Origin: Diphasiastrum complanatum
Taxonomy: Eukaryota > Streptophyta > Lycopodiopsida > Lycopodiales > Lycopodiaceae
Direction: 5' to 3'
Length of the DNA stretch: 64,000 bases
NCBI GenBank assembly: GCA_029204225.1
Contig: CM055108.1
Location: 20,198,957 to 20,262,956, forward strand
The notes under the pieces were generated by a model. That model was not told the DNA's origin. It did no database searches and saw only the letters and a list, made by a program, of their open reading frames with translations. The position numbers and the translations under genes are program-made. Each line of letters begins with the position of its first letter. Positions within the stretch are counted from its first letter, which is position 1. Below are positions 21,586 to 33,595 of the stretch, one piece after another.

Positions 21586-24500
21586 CTTGGTTAAGGCATG
21601 CCTTCTGTCATTTAAAACTGCATGTCGCAAAATTCCGGGGGTTCCTGGGATAACAAATGCAGGTTCAGCATGCAATGGAACCTGCCAGCCAGCAGATGAA
21701 GACACTAACATAAGTCAGTGTCTTCGAAACAACGTACCAGCCTTGTCACATCCGTACATCATTAGACATCATTGAACACTTTATACTTGATCTAACTTAT
21801 GTCCCACTATAGTAATATGAAAACATAAAGAAAGGTAGAATTTGAAGCAAGATTTTCCTTTCATATGTCGTTACTTTGTCAAAAATAGAAAAAATTGAAC
21901 AGCTTGATTGGAGAGTTCAACTACACACTTGCAATAGACTGAAGAGAACAAGATGATACCTCCACAAAAGAGTTCAATTGAACTACATTAGTTACGTACA
22001 AATTGACACAAAAACAACCTTCTCATTTAAGGCTGCCGACAAGACTATTGACTCAAAGCAAAGGGAAGGCTGAACGAATTGCCCAAATTCATTGCAAAGA
22101 ACACTGCATAAATGAGCTGCCCAGATCCAGATGGCAACCCACTATTGTCCATAACAATCATCCTCAGAAAGTAATGCCTGGCCTAGTTTCACTCCAACCT
22201 TCCTGTGGTCTACAAAAGTCCTTCCCATAACAGTGGAGACATTATCATAAAACAGAGACAAACTACAAACAGAGAAACTTACTTTTCTATAGGGCTATCA
22301 CTCTAAAGATAGAATATTCATTAAAAAAGTAAGTGCCAAGTTTGCAACAAAATAATTCATGAACCAATCAAAAAATTGCCACTTTGAGCGATTCCACCAC
22401 GTATATGCTACAAAGGAGTGAGATTTGAACACATACAGGAGCTGAACCATCCAGAGAAGCTCTTGCACGAGCGTAAGGGAGAGACCCAGCGACAAAAGAT
22501 GACCCTTTTTGCATTGTCTTCAAAGAACTCCGAGCCGGCCATCTATGTAGTGAGGAGTCTGGGGTGGCCACCCAAAGCCATTCATCATCCTGTAATGCTA
22601 GTTGCAGAACAGGGTGTTGCTCCATACAGAGCAAGGTGCTTTCACGAGAAGACAAGTCCGTCAAATAGACCTAAATAAGATAACCAAAACCCTCAACTCA
22701 AAGCCAGCTACAAGCGGTAGCTTATTACTAAATGAAAAGAGCAACCACTAGATGAGAACACAATCCTGAGGTAAAGATACTTTGCATGCTTTTTTTTTCT
22801 CTTTAAAACTGGCATAGACCAAAAACCAAAATTCAAAGGATGACCTAAATCAAAAATTACCATTGCCAATCAAGGAACAAAATAAAATATCATTACCTAA
22901 CAACATAATCAAAGCAAAGATCTCATACCGAAAGATCTCGACCACCACTGTACACATGGCTGAATGATGGTGAGCTTGCCAATGCCCAGACCGAATCTGT
23001 ATGTACAGCATAGGAGTGAATGCAGCGCTGCTGGCCCAAGTCCCAAAGCCTAATGTAGAAAATAAACACATTGCAGTGGTTTCAATAGAAGTATACTCTA
23101 CCATATGTTTCATACATGTAAGGCCGCATACTTGTCAAATAGTGCCAATATGTACATTAATGCAAGACTTGCAAAGAGCTGCACTGGAACACTAACAGTA
23201 AGAGCAACAGTGATAATTCTTCTTATCTTTCATCCTTCAGGAGCAACTAGACATCTGATACTCATTGAGGTAAGCCTTTAGGGATAAATCAAATGCAGGA
23301 AGAAACTGATGCAACACGAGATTGATTTGACAAACATACAGGATCATTGAATCATGCACATTTTAAGGGTTAAAAATAGGCTCATCTATGTTTTTTCACT
23401 CTGTTTCTTTTTGCAACATCAATCCCTAAACATATCTGCTAGTTTTTGCCAAATCGATTTCTAAACAGGCTGCACGTTTTTAGGGTTCAAGACACACTAG
23501 GGGGGGGACAGTATATATTAATTTTTAAGTAATGTTTTCCAGCAGTACGTTCTCGAATTCTTTAGGGTTGACCATTGTTCAAACTTTATTGGTATTTACT
23601 ATTTGATATTGGCCTTTTGTTCAAAAACATTACTTTATTGAAGAATTTTTGTTTTTTATGATTCAAACCGGTTCCTGATTCGCGAACCTAGTAGCCCGAT
23701 TTGAACCGGGGTGAATTGGTCGAATCAGCTAGAAACATTGATTTAGAGTTTTGAAAAAACATGACTTCTAGTACTAGTTACAACAAAGTTTATTGTAGAT
23801 AGACTAGGCATTCTATAGTTTACAATAAAACTAAAAATTACAGTCAATTTCAATAATTTAGAATGTGATTTTGGATAATATAGGTATTGATGTTTTATCA
23901 ATCGGCCTACACCCTAAGTCACTTGGGGTTAACCAAACATTACTTACTGGACAACTAGTAATTTATGCCAAAGTGTGAATCAATTACACAGATGTCAGTG
24001 TAGGTAGCCAGCCAAGGTAGTGGCCATCTATACTGAGGCTTCAGTGAGGCATGAACAAATCTATGAGCCTGAATGATCTTTTAGTCATAAGCATGGTATG
24101 TATGAAAGCAAGGTGAGCTTTGTCACAACTAGAAAACTCTGTGTTTATCCACACAAAGTATCCACGCGACCCACGACATTTAGCCATTTTTGAAAATTAT
24201 CTATGTTTTTCTTTTTAAATCAAAAAAAAAAAACTAAGTGCACGTCCTGGGAAACCCTAATGGGATTTCCCGGATCGCGTTCCAGATCACAATCTATGTT
24301 TTTCTTTTTAAATCAAAAAAAAAAAACTAAGTGCACGTCCTGGGAAACCCTAATGGGATTTCCCGGATCGCGTTCCAGATCACATTCTGGAACGGAATGT
24401 GCAACATTGCTCGGCAGTGAGCAAGGATGGTGCTCAATGGCTGGGAGGTCATTCTAATGTTACAATCTATGTTGTTGGTCAATACGGGTCTGTTGGGTCC

Positions 24501-27500
24501 TCTGTTGGAGATCTTTACATTTATAGCCTAATTGCTTCGCCCCATATAGTTATACCATTCTATGACAACAGCATCAGCATAGCAACTGCAATCTGGACTG
24601 CTTTAAGCTATTTGCAATATGAAGTTTGTTCTTCGCATCCCTAAAGATGAGCATTCTTCTTATAGTTAAAATTCAATAAAATTATGAATGTTATTTTGTT
24701 CCAGATCACATTCTGGAACGGAACGTGCAACATTGCTCGGGGAGTGAGCAAGGATGGTGCTCAATGGCTGGGAGGTCATTCTAATGTTACAATCTATGTT
24801 GCTGGTCAATACGGGTCTATGTTGGGTCCTCTGTTGGAGATCTTTACATTTATAGCCCAATTGCTTCGCCCCATATAGTTATACCATTCTATGACAACAG
24901 CATCAGCATCAGCAACTGCAATCTGGACTGCTTTAAGCTATTTGCAATATGAAGTTTGTTCTTTGCATCCCTAAAGATGAGCATTCTTCTTATAGTTAAA
25001 ATTCAATAAAATTATGAATGTTATTTTCTTCTATGCATGTAGATACGAAAAAATTTCGAAAGACTATAATCAGTGATCACAAAATGAAGAGTCAACTTTT
25101 AGTATTAAGGCTTTCACCTAATTGTAGAGTCTGAAGATCCTGAGATGCACAGCCTGTCGAAGCGAGTAAACCCAACGGTTAGATTATTGCCAAACGGACA
25201 TTAAGATATGAGTAAGATATGGGTATAAGCAAAAAAGAAACTCTAAAGTTGGCCTTCTCAACATTAGCCCCATTGCTAAGATGTACAAAGTGCTTTCACG
25301 TGGACTAACTTCTTGCTCAGAAGTCACGTGCAATATGAAAAGTGACAGTTTTTTATTCCAGATACCAGGATTATGGAAAACTGTGTAATATCAAGGAAGC
25401 GCTACTTTACGAAAAATATTTAGAACAGCTTACAAAGAGTTCTAAGTATTGAATGTGTTAAAAGCAAGCATGAGAAAATATGAATTCATTTAGACAAAAT
25501 GAACAGGAAAGCACATAAACCAGAAAGTTCACATTCACACAGCTTCAAGGTTCACCTAACTTACTATCTTTAAAAGCTTCAAGTTTCACCAACCACAACT
25601 TCATAACAGGAAATAGCATTGTAGAATATACACCCTTCTCTATAGGTCTAACTTTGAGGGCTATGCTTCTTCATAACAGTTACAGATGGCATTGTATAGT
25701 AGACACCCTTCTCTAAAGGTCTGCAATTTTCTAACAATTCATAATGTTGTGAATTTATTAATGTCCTAGTCAGATCTGAAATGACTAGAGACATTGACAA
25801 TTGTGCTATAATGAATTCCGCCAACCTAGATTGGCATAATAAAGGCACATATTCTGTACATCAAATACCTGCCAGAGGAATCCATAAGTAATGTTCGAAC
25901 ATTGTCAGTGTGCCCCTTTAACTTCATCTGCTTTGATCCACTTCTAGGATCCCATACTCGTATGACCTAGCAGTCTTTTTTTGTTAGATAATAAATGAAT
26001 GAAGTATATTGTCCAGTGGAGGTCACAAAGAACAAAAAGTCAAACCTCAGAATTAATCCTGAACATGGTTAACCTTGATACACACCTTCTCTGTGCCGCC
26101 TGAGACAAGGACAGTGCCAGCATCATTGATAGCCAAAGCATAGACAGATTCTTTATGACCCTTAGCAGGTACTGGGCTGTAGCCTTGGGATATACTTACT
26201 GTACCAGAAGAAATGCTATTCACAGCAGTAGCCCGGTCACTAAGTACAAAACCCCCAGGAGACCCAGATGAATGGCTCCCCTCAGATCCGCCCTCCACCA
26301 TTCCATCTTTAGCAGCCCTAGATACAGGAACTAAAGCTGCTTCAAGATCCCATATAAACACCTCACACCCAAGGCCACCAGATGCCAAAGTGTTGCTCTG
26401 TATGTACACAAAAAACGTTCAATTAAAAGCTTTAACAGGACATAACTGGAAAGTTTTCAAAGAGGATACAAACACACACTCTGAAAGTCACCAAAAGGTC
26501 AGTTCCGGATGCTTTCAAGCTTTATATGTTCTCAGCCATGCACTTTGTTTCATCAGATAATGGAGTGGACATAACTCAAAAAGCAGAAAGAATAGGCCAC
26601 AACCATACTTACAATAGCAACCACAACTTTCAAATCTATCAATTGAGAAACTTGGATTCTGTACACTGCATAAACACACAGATGGTGAATTTTACTATTT
26701 TATTTTTTCTTGCTCCAAAGCAAGCCCAGCTGTTTAGTATACTTGATAGTTTTACTAGGTCTAGTTTCTCTCCAAAAAAAACTCCTCCAGCCTTAAATAT
26801 GACAACCAATTGAACGTTCATTATCCTAACTACAGATCAAAAAAGACTCTGGAGTAACAACTAAAAAAGAACAGAAAAGGAATCAAAGAAATATCTTCTG
26901 AACCTGTCAGATCATTGGTTCTATCACATAGTATGATACACATCAGTACAAGCCTACTAACTTCTGTCAGACCCAAAAAGTAGGTCCTAGCAACATGGGT
27001 AAAAGTTATCTAAAATGTCATATTTTCGCTCGAGTCCTAATTTTCATCGCAGAATCTGATCAATACACCAAGTCTCTAGTTCCTCTGGCCTCGAGATGCT
27101 AGTTCATTATGGATTCATGGAAATTCTGTAGTTGCTTCCTTTGGATCCACTCTACACACTCAAGAAACTTCCAACAAATTAGTGAGTCATTACTACATTC
27201 TAAAATGTCGCATATGGCACCGTTAATCTCATAAGCAATGTACTAGGTCTGTACCATGATGAAAGACTATAAACAAGGCCCAAATCTTGAGGTAGAGTAG
27301 CCAATGTTGTATGTGCACATACATGACAATGAGAATCTAGCTCTAATGGAGACTGTTACATGCCAGTAACTTTATGTTCATCTCCCCAAACTAGCCAATG
27401 TGTAGAATGAATCTCCTCCCATCCTTAGGCAAGCCTTTAAGCACACTGTCTTCTATTCTTGTTCTAGGGCACTTGGCAAACATGTGGGTGACCAGTCCAC

Positions 27501-30500
27501 TTAGCCTACCAAGCCTACCCCTGCTGACCATGAATACAATTTCCTAATGTGGTGCCACCCCCATGCTCAACATACACATGTGGCTATAAGACCACACCAG
27601 TCCCATGCCGGCTAACCATAGTCACTGCCCGCCGAATTATGGGTTAATTAGGTCAGTTGTAAGTCGACTCTACCAAACTTGCCACGCAGCACATCCCGTG
27701 CAAGTACAATAGTGTTTCCACCCGGTTCAGAATCAAGCTTTTCAGAATCGGATGAATCGGCATGAATCGTGGTTCTAAGCCGGGTCCCTTCCAAAAGAAT
27801 TGGCAAATTTCATTTTTGCAATTTTTCAGATATAGTGCTCAAAAAATATCTGTTATATTGTGTCTACAATATGTCTAGAATCTTATAAATGTTAGATTGC
27901 TATTGAAAACATACATTTCAAAATTCATTATTGCTGGTAGAAAGCTGAAGCCTGAAATCATATCACAATTCAGCGTTCACAGAATCACAAGTGCACATAA
28001 CAATGTTGGATTGACACATTTCAAACTTCACAAACTAGATTGCATGCTCCAACTTGCACTTAACATTGCAATTTATGATTTATTCATGATCCATCACCAA
28101 ACGTTCATCACACAATATACTAGGTAAACATTTGAATACAAATCATAACATTGGCAAGCCACAACAAAGAATCGTAAATGTCACAATCAAAGAATCGTTC
28201 AGAATCAAAGAACCATTTTTTTTTTCTGGATCCGATTCTTTCCAACTCGAATCGGATATGACCGATTCTTTGATGAATAGTGGTTCGTTCGCAACAAACC
28301 ACAATTCGTGGAAACACTAAAGTGCATCTCGCCTGGTCACAACTGAACTCAGGTGTCTCTAATGAGGAGTCATCGACAATCAATGTCAGTCCTATGGCCC
28401 TCTAGAGCTACCGCTTTCGTCGGGACATGTTAGATTGATGACTAAATCCTAACGCTCCTTCCCTCCTCAAGAATGTCATTGCTCCTCAATGACAAACTCA
28501 ATATAGGACATCTGTAGCTGGACCTGACTCTCTCATGGCGCTTCAGACAATGGTAATCCTTTCCACGCTATCAAAAACTCAAGGATCAAACGATTTCTCA
28601 GTCATGTTGGCTCTGCTCTAAGACACGCTCAAGTCCATGATCTGTCATATATTGTTCTTTTAGGGCTACGATGCCACCCACTAGACAGCTATCACCTCCA
28701 TGTAAGCTTTCTTCAAACAACTTACATGAAAAATTGGATACACTTTGCATCCCTCGGGTAGTTGTAACTTATAAGCCACCTCACTGACCTTCTTCATAGT
28801 TTGCCATGGTCCTCAATACCTTGATGATAGCTATATACACTTGCCAGTTCTCATCACCTTAGATTTAGGTGACACTAGCAAAAAGACCATATCACCTCTT
28901 TTGAACTCCTTGTACAAACGATTTTCACATGCATGAGTATCTGCTCTAGCTCAAGCCTTGAAAGACTTCAACCGTGCTAAAACCAATTTAGTATGCATCC
29001 ACTATCGGCTGGAATCCATTATTGAGCTCAAATGGGCTCATCCCTATGGACACATGTTTTTTATCAATATAAGCATACTCTACTATTGGCAAATACTTCA
29101 CCCAGTAAGTCTGCGTCTCACTGACATATGCTCTAAGCCCTAGTTGCACAGAAATGTGTTTCTGGAAAAAAAACGTTTCTAGAAACGCGTTTCTCGGAAA
29201 CTCGTTTCTGGATTCAGAATCTCTGGGAAAAAAAAACAGATATTAAAAAATCAATAGGGATTGATAGAATCCTATGGGAATTGATGCACCTAAACTGGAC
29301 CACACTGTACCCGAAACATTCGGCAACCTACATAAATGTACTGCCCTTAATTAATGCTTTAATTTGATATCCATATTGTCCACAAAAATCGGAAAAAAAA
29401 AAAAATTTAAAAACGTTTTTGCGAAAAGATGTCCCAAACCAGAAACGTGTTTCAGAAACTCGTTTCGGAACGCGTTTCTGGACACGTACCTAGTTGACTC
29501 TCTGAGCTTGACCATCCGTCTATGGTCCCTACTACTCATCCGCAATTAAGTTCCCAACTTGACGAACAGATTAAAAAACCACTTACTGGCCCAAAATTGG
29601 AATGCACTCCTCTTGGAACTCCGAGCAAACTAGATAAGTGGATTGCTCTTGAAAACACCTTTAATCTGATACCCATATTCACAAAAAAAAAAATTGCGTT
29701 CCAAGAAACCCTAATTGTATTTCCCGGATCGTGTTCCGGAACGTGTTCCAAATCGCGTTCCGGAACGGAACGTGCAACATTGGTTGAAAGAAGTTAAAAA
29801 GACCCAGAAATCCCAAGCCATATGAAATGAGGTCTTTCGGCAAGGCATACGAAAGAAGGGAGATTACACGTTTTTTACAGGATCGTATTTTTAATGTGGG
29901 AAAATTACCCATGGTCTATACGGAGCATACTAATCTTATTCCTTTATGTTAGGGCTTTGAGAAAACATTATTCATTTTATAAACAGGTTATGTATGTACA
30001 GAACGTGTTTCTTTCTGAATGTACACAACAGAAAGTATTTCAAAAAAATATTCCAGAACAAGAATTTACATACTAGAAAGCACTAGTTCATCCAAGGCAT
30101 CAACTAAACTGTACTATATACTTATAAGATTTTCATGTTTTAGAATTAAGAAACTTTCAAAACTACAAATTGATCACCAAAACGAATGTATGACAGTGTG
30201 TTAAAATCATTGCATATCTTTCCAGATTTCTTTGATAGCTTCCATCATTGAGATCAAATAATACAGGAAGCTTCCAAGAAGTAAAAGATTTTGACCCACA
30301 GGACAGAAATACATAAATTTCATACCTCTCAAGCCTATAACATGTAACACAAGTTATCCCAGTCAAACATCCAGTGAACCAAATACTGGATGATGAAACT
30401 GTAAGCTTTCCTTATCAGGATCACCATAGTGATGATAGCAAAAGCAAAAAAATTCTTGCTCACGTTGAACAAAATCAACATTGGCACCTCCACACCAAGT

Positions 30501-31654
30501 GGCTCATTGAAGTAAACCTTCAGAAAGGCACAGCCTCCATACACAACACATTGAATGCATGTAGCAAAATATCAAGAATTGCCAAAGCAAGGTAATCTGA
30601 AACCTCAAACTGTCATGTAACACTCAAATCTCAAACTAGATAGTTTTCACAGAAACTAAGTTCTGTTCAGATTCCAACATTATAAATGCTACTCTGTGAG
30701 ATACTTACATCCTTAGCGGCTGCTAGAGATGTTACATAATCCGAATGTTGTCGAAACGTTCTAACACATTCTCCGCTGGAGAATGCCTTCCATGCCTGCT
30801 TGACAGTGAAGAAACTCTAAGATCTGCATATAAACATATACAAGCTGGCCATCTAGAAAAGGCAATGCCTAATGTAACCCACTACCCAAAAAACATTAAG
30901 TGATGAAATTTACAAGCAAAAGCAGGCGCTTTGTGAATCAACCAATAGAATGTCATCAGAACATACTTTTTACCTTCAAAGTAGTGTCAGAAGAGCATGA
31001 GACTATCATATCGCTACCAGTCTGGACAACATCGTTTACCTGTTCACAGCCAGTAGAAGCGCACAGATTTTACTCATTTCAAAGAGATGCACTTGTTAGG
31101 CAAAGAATAACATGCTTCCATTTATCCTTTGGCTTTCAAGGTTGTGTAAGTGATTGCTAATGCCTTGCAGATATCTCAGCATACTCACACACATCCTTCA
31201 GCAATTTTGTACTACACACATACCCAGTCAACATGAGACTCAAAGGTAGCGCAACAAACGGCCGCATCACTGCCCACCTCCCATCTTTTAAGTGTGCCAT
31301 CTCTACTACCAGTAAATAGATAATCACCGCCTTGGGCGCTGTTCTTGTGAACTGAAGCACCCGATACTTTCACGCAGTTGATGCCCGAACAATGCTGCAA
31401 TGCTCAGACAAGTTTGATCTCAACATGCATCAAGAAAAAAGTTACACAATGCATGAAAACTCACTAAATACAGCATCTCAAAATGTAGAATATTCTATAA
31501 ATCTTCAAACTTAATCAAAACAAAATTGAAACAAACAATATTGCATTTTAAGCACCTTAGAATCGTATGAATCGCTAAACACAAGAGTGATTCGACGCTC
31601 TTTCCGAGGACGGGATGCATTTGCAGCATTTCCAGTACTGGCTACACGATGCAT
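21586..31654 (-). CDS. WDR48: WDR48/UAF1-like WD40 repeat protein, first ten coding exons
   Basis: Minus-strand gene; every exon is bounded by GT-AG sites and the phases join. Exons in order: 31556-31654, 31224-31394, 30974-31039, 30709-30795, 26086-26397, 25869-25966, 25118-25153, 22929-23049, 22437-22670, 21586-21681. The product starts [20 protein letters not shown], has an upstream in-frame stop, and gives about 440 residues. WD repeats are clear: [79 protein letters not shown] and VYSGGRDLS. By homology it is the plant counterpart of WDR48/UAF1 (Arabidopsis LRS1), a scaffold that in animals activates USP1, USP12 and USP46 deubiquitinases. The C-terminal half (about 300 residues, DUF3337 and SUMO-like part) is not seen, so it is either outside the window or lost. 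Intron 4 is 4.3 kb and intron 7 is 2.1 kb, both holding transposon sequence. Confidence 0.93.
23530..23741. mobile_element. Possible degenerate hAT-like MITE in WDR48 intron 7
   Basis: The right end reads GAAACATTG, and the preceding 90 bp hold the same ATTCAAACCGG / TTGAACCGG / GAATTGGTCGAATCAG motifs as the 203-bp MITE. The left end TAATGTTTTC is only a weak match, and no exact 8-bp duplication is visible. Confidence 0.4.
24201..24386 (+). repeat. 93-bp tandem repeat, two copies, in WDR48 intron 7
   Basis: CTATGTTTTTCTTTTTAAAT starts at 24201 and again at 24294, and the following 70 bp (poly-A run, GGGAAACCCTAATGGG, CGGATCGCGTTCC) are the same in both. The sequence matches the right part of the hAT-like element near 29.7 kb, so this is a duplicated piece of that family. 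Confidence 0.85.
24372..25027 (+). repeat. Direct tandem duplication of about 326 bp in WDR48 intron 7
   Basis: 24372-24697 and 24698-25027 match almost throughout, from GTTCCAGATCACATTCTGG to GAATGTTATTTT. They differ by a few substitutions and small indels (for example an extra CATCAG). Each copy begins with the hAT-like terminus GTGCAACATTG. Confidence 0.9.
27710..28319. mobile_element. 610-bp hAT-like element in WDR48 intron 4
   Basis: Perfect 12-bp inverted ends, TAGTGTTTCCAC at the left and GTGGAAACACTA at the right. The flanking 8-mers AAGTACAA and AAGTGCAT agree at 6 of 8 positions, consistent with a decayed target duplication. Subterminal CGGTTCAGAATC and AATCGGATATGACCGATTC motifs relate it to the 203-bp MITE. 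It has no transposase frame. Confidence 0.75.
29139..29785. mobile_element. Degenerate hAT-like element, sibling of the LTR insertion
   Basis: The left end has TAGTTGCACAGA and the right end has GTGCAACATTG, mirroring the 663-bp element. The internal part 29281-29390 matches 12031-12140 of that element (ATGCACCT, ACTGGACCA, CCCGAAACA, TGATACCCATATTG types), and the TTTAATCTGATACCC piece occurs again at 29661-29676. Length is about 645 bp. No clear target duplication, so the exact borders are uncertain. Confidence 0.65.
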
Positions 31655-33171
31655 TCCGAACCTTTCCTGCAACTAATAATGATTTCTCAGAATCTAGAGG
31701 TTCTCACAACAAGCTGCTGAACACATTGTACCTGTGAAAGCAACCCACTAAAAGTTTGAAATTCGCTTGCAAGGTAAATTTCATCGAGTGAGAATCGTCT
31801 AGGTTACTTTTCAAGTTCCGAATAACAGAGCTAAACAATTTCTGAAACACTCCTAATACAACCGCATGATGTTGAATAACTAAGGGGATTAGCTTTTTAT
31901 TCTGCACCCAGCCAATTTTTAAAAACAAATAACAAAAGAACACGCATTCAGAGAGACAAATACAAATATATCAATAAAAGCTTGCAGAGCAGCCATAACT
32001 AGTAGGAACAATGATCTTCCGAATAAGATCAAACTGAGCTAATAGATGCTAGAATGAGCAACTCAAGCTAATTTGTTTAAAATTAAAGCCATTGATATTG
32101 AGGCTTAAAGCCACATTCGTATTTTCGGAAAAACCACAAGTTAGGGTTAGGACTGCAGCTGCCTGTCAGGGCCCCAGGGCCTAATATGACCAAAACACAC
32201 AAATAAATGTGAAGTATAAATGGAGGGCCCAAAGCCCACTATATGGTCCAAATGAAAAATAAAAGCAAAATGAAGGTATTGGCGTCAACAAAATAAAGGT
32301 GTCAAAACTGCAAATATTAGGGTGTTGCCACAACACAGACAAAAATGCAAAATGCATATACTCCAGAAAAAATCACAAAAATGTATAGATTGTAGAAGAT
32401 GCAAAACTAGAACTCTCAAAGCACCCAGTGATCATGGATCACGAGGTTATATAAATGGAACATAAGTGCCAAAATAAAAGTAATAATATGAACCAAATGA
32501 CTTTACTCTTCCATAAGCATTTTCTTGCATAGAAAAGATACCTTGCCAAATGATGGACAAGGAATGCCAAGCATGAATATAATGCACAAACTCAGCTGCC
32601 AAGAAGAGAGACCAAGCTAGTCAGAAGAGTGTCACTAGTTGCAGTAATAGATGGCATGGTGAGAATACATATAGACACTCAAGCCAACCATATAGACAAG
32701 CATACCAAGTACTAGTGAAAATAATTTGCCTAGAATACACAAATCCAAGCTAGCCATATGGGATATTGATGCCAGATAATGGTGAAAAGAGATGACTTAG
32801 AAGACACAAAGAGTGAGCACTACGTATAGATTGTCAATGCCAAATGGGTGAAGTACTAGATGGCTCAAAATATAACAACAGAGGCAGAGTTAGATGTGAA
32901 GACCAGATTTGTGATTAACAAGTGACAGTGAATAGCTGGACACAAAAAGAGCACAATATAGGTGTGAAGACCACTGAATAAACTGCATAATAACCCATAA
33001 CAGCCTAGATTCATAAGTAAAGAAAGTGCTCTTAAAAGACTATCTGGTATCATGTTATCCAATTGGCTTGGACTTGGCAAACTATTTGATTTGGTTACCT
33101 TGGCAACGATGGCATTTTTCGTCCACACTACATCATTTCATCATACGTGTTGCTCTTGAATGCATGTAAGA
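31655..33171. other. Upstream region of the WDR48-like gene
   Basis: No gene was recognised. An AG acceptor (TTAGTTGCAG on the minus strand) lies about 12 bp before the start codon, so the 5' leader may be spliced and the real promoter may lie far upstream (see 39371-39488). The stretch ends at the GTATG duplication of the LARD-like element. Confidence 0.4.
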
Positions 33172-33176
33172 GTATG

Positions 33177-33595
33177 AGTGAACATTCTATGCGGAAATTT
33201 TGATCTAGTGCACAGTACAGACAATGACTGACTGATTGCCAACCATCGAAACCATAAACAGCATCCACAAGTAACAGAGTGATGGAGGAGCTCACATAAA
33301 GAAAAGAGCTCACAAAGCAAAAGCAATCATTATTACAAAGAAAGTGTTCATATACAAGCAAGAGTCCCCTTTAGCATGGGGACGCCACATGACATAGGCC
33401 TAATAAATGCATGAAATTCCTTGTTGGCCTCTACGTGGCATTTTAGGCTATATACATGTGTAATCCCGTTATCGGCCCAGGACAAGCCCCCGGGCTGGCT
33501 TCCTAGCTAAAGCCTACCTACCAAACTAAAACAGTACATAACAACTGTAAACTATACTAACAATATAATCACAGTTGAGCTTACTAATTTTAACT
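33177..33595 (-). repeat. 3' LTR of element D
   Basis: It matches 35583-36010 apart from a short variable patch near 33205-33225. The polypurine tract lies at 33596-33603 (CCCTCTCT on the plus strand). Confidence 0.92.

Noticed and set aside
24203-24457. 84-codon frame in the 93-bp tandem repeat, with repeated protein segment
   Set aside because: The repeated peptide only reflects the DNA duplication in an intron and includes poly-A encoded lysines.
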